From NCBI GenBank assembly GCA_047975765.1, contig JBKEEF010000002.1:248001-312000 (forward strand): a DNA stretch of 64,000 nt. Direction: 5' to 3'. The translations under genes were made by a program, and so were the position numbers. The notes beneath the pieces were generated by a model, which was not told the origin of the DNA, ran no database searches, and saw only the letters and a list, made by a program, of their open reading frames with translations. Origin of the DNA: JAQWBS01 sp047975765. Lineage in GTDB: Bacteria; Pseudomonadota; Alphaproteobacteria; RF32; CAG-239. Position 1 is the stretch's first letter. Each line of letters starts with the position of its first letter. This document shows positions 54,738 to 60,911 of the stretch, piece by piece.

Positions 54738-56030
54738 TTATAAGAAACTATATTGATGATTTCGTTCACGATATATATTCATTTGTTTTATATATCTTGA
54801 AAAGGTATTAAAAGCCTCAACATAATCACTGTCGATAAGAAGTTTATTTTTTTGCCCTAAATTTATAGACTTATACTCCTTATTAGGAACGTATCCTTTA
54901 AGGGTTTTGGTAGCTAATATGAGCTGTCTGCCCTCAGGAGCATTATCAAATATAAATTCTAAGATCTTCTTTGAATGATCTTGCCCTTGATCTTGTTGCC
55001 CTGCGGGCGTATCAATTACAAATGGGGCATATATTACATTGCTTTTATCGGATATGGTTTGCACAAGTGCAAACCTATAGGCAAGAATAATTCTTGAAAC
55101 ATCTTCTCCGCTCTCAGCAAATTCTTTAACATAAATTTTCTTTGTTGTATTTATTTCAGCACGGCTTACATCAAGATCTAATAAATATCTTCTTAAAATC
55201 ATTCTAAATTTTTCTAACGCCTCTCTACCTTTCTTGTTAATCTCCGACATATCTGCAAAAGCGGAAGAGGTAAGATTTCTTTTAGTATTGATTTCATTAC
55301 CTAAAACCTCAAGTTTTGCGTCTAGATCTTTACAAGCTAATTTATGAGATTCGTATGAGATTAAGTCTTTTACAGTATAATTTTGCTTTTTTGAGGATAG
55401 AACTTCATTAATCTCGTTAAAACGAGCCAGATTACTTTCAAATGTGCCTTTCATTTTTATAATCTGCTTATCTATACCCTCTAGCTCTTTTCCAAGTAAG
55501 TCCAACGCTATGTCACACTCATTCGCATCCTCAAGAAATCTATATTTGTTTTCAAAGCTATTTTCGTGATAGGCTCCGCAGAAAGGACATTCAATACTCT
55601 CATTTTGCTGTACAAAATTAAAATCTTTTCCAAGCTCCTCTTTGTAATCTTGAAGATTACTTTTATGATTTTCCAAAATGAGCTTTTTACTGTTAAGGTC
55701 GTGTAGCTTTGATTTGTATATATCCTGTCTGTTTGCTAATAGATTGAAGCTTTTTTCTAACTCGCCAAGCTCCTTTAAAAAGCTATCTCTATCTATATTC
55801 TCAGCTATATTTGCATTTGAGCTTACCTTTTGCTTAACATCTACTAGAACTTGTCTTTGATTTTCAAGATTTCTTAGCTCTGATTTTAGTAACTGTTGCT
55901 TGTTTCGTGCCTCATAGTAACTATCAGGCTTTATTCCTGTTACATATTCCAAAGGGCTTACATCCCCGCTTTTTAACAGCTTTATATCTTTGAACGACTT
56001 TGTTAAGAAGTCCTTATTAGACCAACCCAA
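54738..56030 (-). CDS. C-terminal part of frameshifted SMC-like ABC ATPase
   Basis: A 430-codon frame that continues the preceding ATPase fragment in the -1 frame; upstream of its first start codon (a TTG) the frame is open and reads FYPFYIDQD directly before GW, the conserved segment of this ATPase family. It contains long coiled-coil arms (70-260), a zinc-hook-like CPFCG (about 147), and near the end VIDTPAGQQDQGQ, the Walker B/D-loop. It cannot work without the Walker A half encoded at 56039-56488. Either a frameshift signal joins the halves or the gene is broken. Confidence 0.75.
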   Translation of the reverse strand: MGWSNKDFLTKSFKDIKLLKSGDVSPLEYVTGIKPDSYYEARNKQQLLKSELRNLENQRQVLVDVKQKVSSNANIAENIDRDSFLKELGELEKSFNLLANRQDIYKSKLHDLNSKKLILENHKSNLQDYKEELGKDFNFVQQNESIECPFCGAYHENSFENKYRFLEDANECDIALDLLGKELEGIDKQIIKMKGTFESNLARFNEINEVLSSKKQNYTVKDLISYESHKLACKDLDAKLEVLGNEINTKRNLTSSAFADMSEINKKGREALEKFRMILRRYLLDLDVSRAEINTTKKIYVKEFAESGEDVSRIILAYRFALVQTISDKSNVIYAPFVIDTPAGQQDQGQDHSKKILEFIFDNAPEGRQLILATKTLKGYVPNKEYKSINLGQKNKLLIDSDYVEAFNTFSRYIKQMNIYRERNHQYSFL

Positions 56031-56038
56031 GTCTTGGT

Positions 56039-56488
56039 CTATATAGAACGGGTAAAATAAAATATATTCTGAACATTAACGTGTTCTTCTCTACCACTAT
56101 CATAGCTTATCAGTTTAAGCTTATAATCTAATATATTACAGATATATGCTGAAAGAGAGTCATCAGAGAGATACACTTCGCTGAATGCCTTCAGCAAGTT
56201 ATCGTTTCTATCAAATATACCAAAAAAACTTCCATCTCTAACTATCTTGTAACTATCATTGTTTACTGATAAATATAAAATACTTTTGACCTCTGCATTT
56301 TTCCATTCTTTCTTTACTTGAGCTGTTTTACAGCCAATGGAATAAAACAAGCTCCTTATAAAGGTGGTCTTTCCTGCTCGGGAATCTCCCAAAACGACAT
56401 TTATGCCTTTGGTGTCAAATTCAATTATTCTCGCTTTTTTTTCCACTTTTGATAACAGCAATAATTTTTGAAATGTTATGTTTTTCAT
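56039..56488 (-). CDS. N-terminal part (Walker A) of frameshifted SMC-like ABC ATPase
   Basis: A 149-codon frame from the ATG at 56488 (AAGGAAG upstream) with the P-loop GDSRAGKTT (34-42). It follows the pattern of the ABC-three-component ATPases: a KLLLL start, P-loop, then two beta hairpins. It ends TRSI-stop a few codons after a TATTTTACCC run; adding one T to the T4 run would join it to the 430-codon frame. The total would be about 585 residues. Confidence 0.72.
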   Translation of the reverse strand: MKNITFQKLLLLSKVEKKARIIEFDTKGINVVLGDSRAGKTTFIRSLFYSIGCKTAQVKKEWKNAEVKSILYLSVNNDSYKIVRDGSFFGIFDRNDNLLKAFSEVYLSDDSLSAYICNILDYKLKLISYDSGREEHVNVQNIFYFTRSI

Positions 56489-56582
56489 AGTTTTTCTTCC
56501 TTGCAATTCTAACTATCCGTCTGTATTCCTCGTGGTTTAACTCTTTATATTTATCACAAGATGCTATAACTTCCTTTTTCAT
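56421..56582 (-). CDS. Small basic protein overlapping the ATPase start
   Basis: A 53-codon frame starting at an ATG that shares one base with the stop of the preceding gene, with GGGGA 8 nt upstream. The product (CDKYKELNHEEYRRIVRIA, then KHNISKIIAVIKSG) is basic and helical. It overlaps the ATPase start by 68 nt in another frame. It could be a genuine small component, or the tail of a middle protein. Confidence 0.45.
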   Translation of the reverse strand: MKKEVIASCDKYKELNHEEYRRIVRIARKKNYEKHNISKIIAVIKSGKKSENN

Positions 56583-56926
56583 TATGATATCCCCAAAAAT
56601 AATTCGTATAAAATACCCGCTTTAATAAAGCCATCATCACAAACAATTTTTTTCTCTACCTTAATAAAATCCGCAATACTACCTACACTCTCAATAATAT
56701 CGTCTATATTATTTTTGATCGCATACTCTTTAACAAATTTTGAAATTACCAAAGCAGATAAGTTAGAAGAGTCATATAGCTTTTTGCTCTCATAATCATC
56801 CCAATTAGTTTTTATAGTTTTTATTTCACTATAGGGAGTATTCTTGATCTTAAGATCTTGTAGGCAATTATCCCAATTTGCTTTTTTTGTATGACTTTCT
56901 GATACATAATTTACAAACTCTTTCAT
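56582..56926 (-). CDS. ABC-3C-like middle component, 114 aa
   Basis: A helical soluble protein not recognised by sequence. It overlaps the nuclease gene by 4 nt (ATGA) and the next small gene by 1 nt, so the operon is tightly coupled. In ABC-three-component systems a short middle protein is encoded between effector and ATPase; the assignment rests on this position. Confidence 0.6.
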   Translation of the reverse strand: MKEFVNYVSESHTKKANWDNCLQDLKIKNTPYSEIKTIKTNWDDYESKKLYDSSNLSALVISKFVKEYAIKNNIDDIIESVGSIADFIKVEKKIVCDDGFIKAGILYELFLGIS

Positions 56927-57639
56927 TTTTTTTCTTTAAATATCTCTACACTCTCTTTATTTTTTTCCGTGTATTCCCTAGCTTTTTTACTCAATTCGCT
57001 TAAAAACATATCAAAAAGACTGCTTGTATCTATCCCTTTTGGTATATATTTACTTATAAATTCAGAGAATATCCCCTTTAAATGCGTTCTACTGCCTTCC
57101 AAACTCAAATCAGTATATTCAAAATATAATTTTTCTGCCTTATCTAATTTTATATTAGATTTCTTTTCCAAGTTATCCTTTAGTTTTTTGAAATCTTCAT
57201 CTTTAATCTTGGATATATGCATAGAAACATTTACACAATCGGAGTTATGAAATTCACATTGCATATTAGATACAAATGTTAATTTTCTGATATTATTAGG
57301 GAAGTTCTCTTTGTGGTGCAATAATTTTCCGACTATGCTTTCTTTTGAGGTATTATCATCTTTATTTTTTTTTACTTCTGTCAGTTTAGATATTGTCCAC
57401 TCATTACCCCTCTTACCCTTAACCTGATAGAAATCTAAATTTTGGGGGTTATCCTCATCATCGATAAAGCAGACGTCATCGTGAAATTCGGGAACGACTA
57501 AAAAGTTTTCTTCTTTGTCATAATTATCAATCGCAAGCTTTAAGCTCCAATTAACTTGAAACTCAATCCTAGACCCCGTTCTAGCTCCCGCATTTTCAGG
57601 TTCGGGTGCGGTCAGTAATACTTGCCATAGCTCTGTCAT
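56923..57639 (-). CDS. DUF4297/Cap4-like endonuclease effector
   Basis: A 238-residue protein. The N-terminus (GARTGSRIEFQVNWSLKLA, then VVPEFHDDVCFID and LDFYQVKGKRG, with NEWTISKL) follows the PD-(D/E)XK pattern of DUF4297/Cap4 anti-phage nucleases: acidic residues, then Asp and QVK. It is the first gene of the operon. The family cuts double-stranded DNA when triggered; here the trigger would be the ATPase complex. The rest is helical and charged. Confidence 0.75.
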   Translation of the reverse strand: MTELWQVLLTAPEPENAGARTGSRIEFQVNWSLKLAIDNYDKEENFLVVPEFHDDVCFIDDEDNPQNLDFYQVKGKRGNEWTISKLTEVKKNKDDNTSKESIVGKLLHHKENFPNNIRKLTFVSNMQCEFHNSDCVNVSMHISKIKDEDFKKLKDNLEKKSNIKLDKAEKLYFEYTDLSLEGSRTHLKGIFSEFISKYIPKGIDTSSLFDMFLSELSKKAREYTEKNKESVEIFKEKK

Positions 57640-57668
57640 ACTTTTTCTTTATGTAATTATAATCGCTG

Positions 57669-57697
57669 ATACTAATATAAGCTTTCAAATAAATCAA
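57669..57697 (-). promoter_or_regulatory. Promoter of the nuclease/ATPase operon
   Basis: TTGATT (57692-57697), 17 bp, TAGTAT (57669-57674) on the minus strand, about 30 nt before the first ATG. Confidence 0.5.
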
Positions 57698-57775
57698 CAA
57701 ATAATACAATCTACCGTTGACTTAATTTGGCTGTAAAGTACGAACAATGGTGGTATATATTTTAATACTGTGCAT

Positions 57776-57837
57776 AGCAAGTTACACACAAGGGCTTACG
57801 GGTCTTTGGGTGACCCCGCCCTTATGCATAACTTGTT
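57776..57837. repeat. 62-bp imperfect inverted repeat upstream of the defence operon
   Basis: AGCAAGTTA/TAACTTGTT, AAGGGC/GCCCTT and GGGTC/GACCC nest around TTTGGGT. The strand of action is unclear. The remaining noncoding part of 57640-57906 shows only this and the promoter. Confidence 0.6.
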
Positions 57838-57906
57838 TACTGTAATCATTCTTTTAGTTCTAACCTTCTCTTGTGGTAGATATGAAGATTAGGAACAGAT
57901 ACGGAA

Positions 57907-57999
57907 TTAAGAGGCTTTCAGCACTAATCCGCTGTGTTTAATAAATAAGGCGATGTCGATAACATTATCGTAAAAAGCATTCCAATCAGATTTCATCTT
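57907..57999 (-). other. Displaced original 3' end of the recombinase gene
   Basis: Read on the minus strand from the right attachment core, the His codon (58000-58002) is followed in frame by 30 sense codons (KMKSDWNAFYDNVIDIALF and on) and a TAA at 57907. This is the natural end of the recombinase in the circular form of the element. Confidence 0.8.
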
Positions 58000-58012
58000 G
58001 TGTGCCAATAAA
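58000..58012. other. attR (right attachment site)
   Basis: Second copy of GTGTGCCAATAAA. Chromosomal sequence resumes after it with the tRNA terminator. Confidence 0.85.
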
Positions 58013-58020
58013 ACAAAAAT

Positions 58021-58042
58021 GCGTCTTTGGACGCTTTTTTTT
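58021..58042 (+). terminator. Original terminator of tRNA-Arg
   Basis: GCGTC/GACGC with TTTG loop and T8. In the empty site it would lie 8-9 nt after the core repeat, directly behind the tRNA. Confidence 0.85.
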
Positions 58043-58052
58043 GTTTTAAATA

Positions 58053-58220
58053 CCCAAGAAGGGTGAGAAGCCACAATGGGTTCGAGTAGCAAAAACAGCT
58101 GTGGCTGGTTTGAAGCTCGACACCGAACAAAGTGAGGTGGTCTTGAAGCGGATAGCCGAAAGATGCGGTATGCGTAAGCGCCCGCACACCCCTCTCGGAA
58201 TAAAAGATAATAAGAAATAG
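58053..58220 (+). pseudogene. Coding-like remnant without a start
   Basis: A 55-codon open stretch ending at TAG 58218-58220 (KPQWVRVAKTAVAGLKL, then VLKRIAERCGMRKRPHTP). It is more GC-rich than its surroundings and looks like the C-terminus of a protein, but a stop lies just upstream and no start or ribosome site is present. Source unknown. Confidence 0.35.
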
Positions 58221-58245
58221 AAATTCTCTTAAGTCATTTAAAAAA

Positions 58246-58273
58246 ATAAAAGCGACCTTTCAGTCGCTTTTAT
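58246..58273 (-). terminator. Terminator after the 33-aa basic protein
   Basis: ATAAAAGCGAC/GTCGCTTTTAT with CTTTCA loop, near-perfect and usable in both directions, 15 nt past the small gene's stop. Confidence 0.8.
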
Positions 58274-58288
58274 TTGCAATTCTAAAAA

Positions 58289-58390
58289 TTATTTTTTAGC
58301 AGCAGGTTTTTTGCTAGAAGCAGGAGCTGCAGTTTTAGTTGCAGGAGCTGATTTGGAAGTGCTAGGTTTTGTATTTTTTGCGTTTGCCAT
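58289..58390 (-). CDS. Tiny Lys/Ala/Pro-rich basic protein (33 aa)
   Basis: A 33-codon frame with AAGGAT upstream. The product (KPSTSKSAPATKTAAPASS then KKPAAKK) repeats the Ala-Pro-Lys style of histone-H1-like tails and of the 34-aa protein at 23034. It has its own terminator. No function known. Confidence 0.6.
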   Translation of the reverse strand: MANAKNTKPSTSKSAPATKTAAPASSKKPAAKK

Positions 58391-58640
58391 CTTAAAATAT
58401 CCTTTTATAAACATTGTTTAATTAAAAAGGAGCTCTTGTGTTTGACTAAAATTACTTCGACGTAAAATTTCAGCTAATAACATAATCAAGAACAGGAAGT
58501 TCCTTATATTCATTGTGACAAGAGGAGTCGCGAACTTCCTTTTGCTTATATTTATTTAAGCAAAAATATTTTAAAATTAAAGAGGAATATATATAAAAAA
58601 ATGAAAATTCTTTTGCATAGATTAGATTTGTTCAGATTTA
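58391..58640. other. Noncoding gap with inverted repeat
   Basis: No gene is supported. It holds AGGAAGTTC (58494-58502) and GAACTTCCT (58532-58540) as inverted arms around 29 nt, followed by TTTTGCTT/AAGCAAAA (58540-58565). These could be a small RNA or a terminator pair; no good promoter is seen. Confidence 0.4.
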
Positions 58641-58681
58641 AAAAAAACAGCCTGTTGATATTTTTTTTCAGCAGGCTGTAA
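58641..58681 (-). terminator. Terminator after the DUF805 gene
   Basis: ACAGCCTG(T)TG / CA(G)CAGGCTGT with an A/T loop; minus strand ends in T8; 28 nt after the stop. Confidence 0.85.
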
Positions 58682-58709
58682 GTTTTATAATTAAACAGAT
58701 TTGAGTTTT

Positions 58710-59312
58710 TTATCTTTGTCCGTAACCTGTTGAATATGAATATTTTTGTTGCATAGATACTTTGTATCCAGCATAAACACCAGAAATGAACAAAAACCCT
58801 ATAATTGTTGCTGTAATGATATATGTATAGATGAAGCTTGCAGCTTTTTTATCTTCATCTTCAGTTGTTTCAATTTTTCCATATTTATTATCTTCTTCGC
58901 AACCTTTGTAGCAAGTTAAAACGAAAATATAAACTGTCCAGCCAATGAAAGCTACAAAGCCTAGAATGTAAAGTGATCTCACGAGAGGTGATACACTTGT
59001 AACGAAACTAATTGGATTAGAGATAAAGAATAGAATTGTAAAAATAATTAAAAATGAAAAAAGATAAAGAGGTAAGAGGTAGAATCCGCTTTTATTCACA
59101 TCATGAAGTCTTCTAATTGTAATTGCAAGTGAAGGCAAAAGAGAAAGAACTGCATAAGCTCCACCAAATTGTGGGAATGAAGAAAAAGAAATTGTTACAA
59201 AAAGATTGATAAGGATAAAGGACCAATAGTCGAATCTATTTGTTCTACCTTCAAAAATTGCAAAATTTTTGAAAGCATCAAAGTATGAGGAAAGCATGTT
59301 TTTGTTTGTCAT
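58710..59312 (-). CDS. DUF805 membrane protein with extra C-terminal helix
   Basis: A 200-residue inner-membrane protein. FKNFAIFEGRTNRFDYW and LPSLAITIRRLHDVNKSGFYLL are the DUF805 signatures; about four helices follow this pattern. After a charged linker (EEDNKYGKIETTEDED) a fifth helix and a Tyr-rich tail are added, longer than the usual 120-150 residues. Function of DUF805 is unknown. It begins 24 nt after apt. Confidence 0.85.
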   Translation of the reverse strand: MTNKNMLSSYFDAFKNFAIFEGRTNRFDYWSFILINLFVTISFSSFPQFGGAYAVLSLLPSLAITIRRLHDVNKSGFYLLPLYLFSFLIIFTILFFISNPISFVTSVSPLVRSLYILGFVAFIGWTVYIFVLTCYKGCEEDNKYGKIETTEDEDKKAASFIYTYIITATIIGFLFISGVYAGYKVSMQQKYSYSTGYGQR

Positions 59313-59336
59313 GAGATATCTCCGTTTTGTGGTTAA

Positions 59337-59876
59337 TTAGTATTTAAGCATAGAAAAGATGTCAACATCTTGAGGAAGCTTATCTTTTCCTTTTAGTCCG
59401 ACGAGTTCAATCATAAAAGCAAAGGAGAGGGTTTCAGCCCCAAGCTTTTGAACAAGTTTATAAGCCGCTTCTGCGGTTCCGCCTGTGGCGAGTAAGTCGT
59501 CGACAAGGGCAACTTTTTTGCCTTTTTCTATGGCATCTTTGTGAATTTCAATTGTATCTGTTCCATATTCTAGGTCATAGGAAACTTTTTCCACTTCAGC
59601 AGGAAGTTTTCCAGGTTTTCTAATGGGAATAAAGCCAGCTCCAATTTTATAGGCAATTGTTGGTGCAAAGATAAAACCACGAGATTCCAAACCAATAACA
59701 TAATCAATATCTTTGTCTTTTAATTTTTCGACAAACCAATCAATTGTTAGGGCTAAAATTTCAGGCTTTTTAAGAGCTGTTGTAATGTCTTTGAAAAGAA
59801 TTCCTTCTTTAGGAAAATCTTTTACATCTCTGATTTCTTTTTTTACTTGCTCAATGATTTCTTGTTCATTTTTCAT
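59337..59876 (-). CDS. apt: Adenine phosphoribosyltransferase
   Basis: A 179-residue purine-salvage enzyme making AMP from adenine and PRPP. It shows DFPKEGILFKDIT, GLESRGFIFAP and the PRPP-binding VALVDDLLATGGTA. It starts 1 nt after the nucleosidase stop; the pair would take adenine released from methylthioadenosine or S-adenosylhomocysteine directly to AMP. Confidence 0.96.
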   Translation of the reverse strand: MKNEQEIIEQVKKEIRDVKDFPKEGILFKDITTALKKPEILALTIDWFVEKLKDKDIDYVIGLESRGFIFAPTIAYKIGAGFIPIRKPGKLPAEVEKVSYDLEYGTDTIEIHKDAIEKGKKVALVDDLLATGGTAEAAYKLVQKLGAETLSFAFMIELVGLKGKDKLPQDVDIFSMLKY

Positions 59877-59877
59877 T

Positions 59878-60468
59878 TTATTTTTCCAAGAATTTATCTA
59901 AATAGTCATACATTGTTTCAGAAGATCCTTTAACTTCTTTTTTCCAGTCGTCATGGCCTGTTTCATCTAAACCGTCAGTAATATATTTGATAGAGATAAA
60001 GTCAACATCTTCAAACTTGCAAACTCTTGCTAAGGCATATGCTTCCATATCAACAACATCGATTCGTTCATCAAATTTTTCTGTTGTAACAAAGCTGTCT
60101 CCTGTGCCACAGATTCCTGTTTCTAAATCTGAAATCAGTTTTTTATGTTCTAAGATAAGTGGAAAAATATCGCTAGGAGTTGCGCCTTTTTCATAGCCAA
60201 AACCTGTGCAATCCATATCTCTTTGTATAAACTTGTGGCAATAAATCAAGCTACCTTTATGATATTTTTTGCTACCAGCACTTCCCATATTGATAACAAT
60301 CTTTGGGGTTTTGTTCTGAAGTTTAAGTTCGGTTAGTTTTTTTGATAGGAAATAAGATGCATTAACTTTTCCAACATTGCAGATGAGTAGCTTTTCTTTT
60401 AAATTTCTAAAGTCATCGTTTAATTCATCGGGGTGTGCAACAACAATGAGGCAGTCTTGTAATTTCAT
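59878..60468 (-). CDS. MTA/SAH nucleosidase-like phosphorylase-superfamily protein
   Basis: A 196-residue purine-nucleosidase-like protein. VINMGSAGS and VVDMEAYALARVC are the ribose-binding and catalytic motifs; ITDGLDETG holds the base-protonating Asp. I start at the ATG 60468 (GAGAG upstream) instead of the TTG five codons earlier. Shorter than typical MtnN (about 230). Coupling to apt supports release of adenine. Confidence 0.85.
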   Translation of the reverse strand: MKLQDCLIVVAHPDELNDDFRNLKEKLLICNVGKVNASYFLSKKLTELKLQNKTPKIVINMGSAGSKKYHKGSLIYCHKFIQRDMDCTGFGYEKGATPSDIFPLILEHKKLISDLETGICGTGDSFVTTEKFDERIDVVDMEAYALARVCKFEDVDFISIKYITDGLDETGHDDWKKEVKGSSETMYDYLDKFLEK

Positions 60469-60552
60469 TTTTTCTCTCAACATATGATTATTTCTTAGGA
60501 GTATAATACAATTTGTGAGAATCTTGTCAAAGTTTTTAATTCATTTAAAGGT

Positions 60553-60584
60553 AAAAAAGACCGGCTAAAAAGCCGGTCTTTTTT
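60553..60584 (-). terminator. Terminator after the small lipoprotein
   Basis: AAAAAAGACCGGCT / AGCCGGTCTTTTTT perfect 14-bp stem with AAAA loop. Confidence 0.92.
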
Positions 60585-60593
60585 ATAAAATCA

Positions 60594-60740
60594 TTATTTT
60601 CCGCAAGGAGCAACGATTTCAGCAAGTGAAATACCCAAAAGGTAATCATTTGTACAAACTTTTTGGCTTCCGATAGAACCTTTAGTACCTGTACAAGCTG
60701 CCAAAGTAACCAAAAGGCCGAGAATAGCTAATTTTTTCAT
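60594..60740 (-). CDS. Small lipoprotein (48 aa)
   Basis: A 48-codon gene: MKKLAILGLLVTLAAC lipobox (Cys16), then a short Gly/Ser linker and two more Cys (VCTND, APCGK) that could form a disulfide. AAAAAGGA precedes the ATG, and a strong terminator follows. Upstream at 60769-60786 is a small hairpin (AAGCCC/GGGCTT). Function unknown; comparable to entericidin-sized lipoproteins. Confidence 0.75.
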   Translation of the reverse strand: MKKLAILGLLVTLAACTGTKGSIGSQKVCTNDYLLGISLAEIVAPCGK

Positions 60741-60911
60741 TATTAAATTCCTTTTTATAGTTGTGAGACAAGCCCATAAAGGGCTTGAATATAAGTAATA
60801 TTATAGAGTTTACACTCATAATCACTAATTTGTGCTAACTAATGATTTAGCTGACCCTAACAAAACTTGAAAAAGAATTCTATTATGACTTTAGTTAGGT
60901 ATTGAATAAAA

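Larger units (their letters stand above)
51116..58012. mobile_element. 6.9-kb integrative island in tRNA-Arg with serine recombinase and ABC-3C-like defence operon
   Basis: The island is bounded by the 13-bp direct repeat GTGTGCCAATAAA at 51116-51128 and 58000-58012. The tRNA is intact on the left; its terminator is on the right. Cargo, all on the minus strand: serine recombinase, an 80-aa protein, a nonsense-broken gene, a lipoprotein, a structured RNA with its own promoter and terminator, and a nuclease/ATPase operon. There are no phage structural or replication genes, so it is a compact genomic island rather than a prophage. Confidence 0.88.

Noticed and set aside
57907..58092. 61-aa frame on the minus strand across attR
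   Set aside because: It is not an independent gene: its last 30 codons are the displaced 3' end of the recombinase, and the part to the right of the core is terminator and chromosomal DNA.
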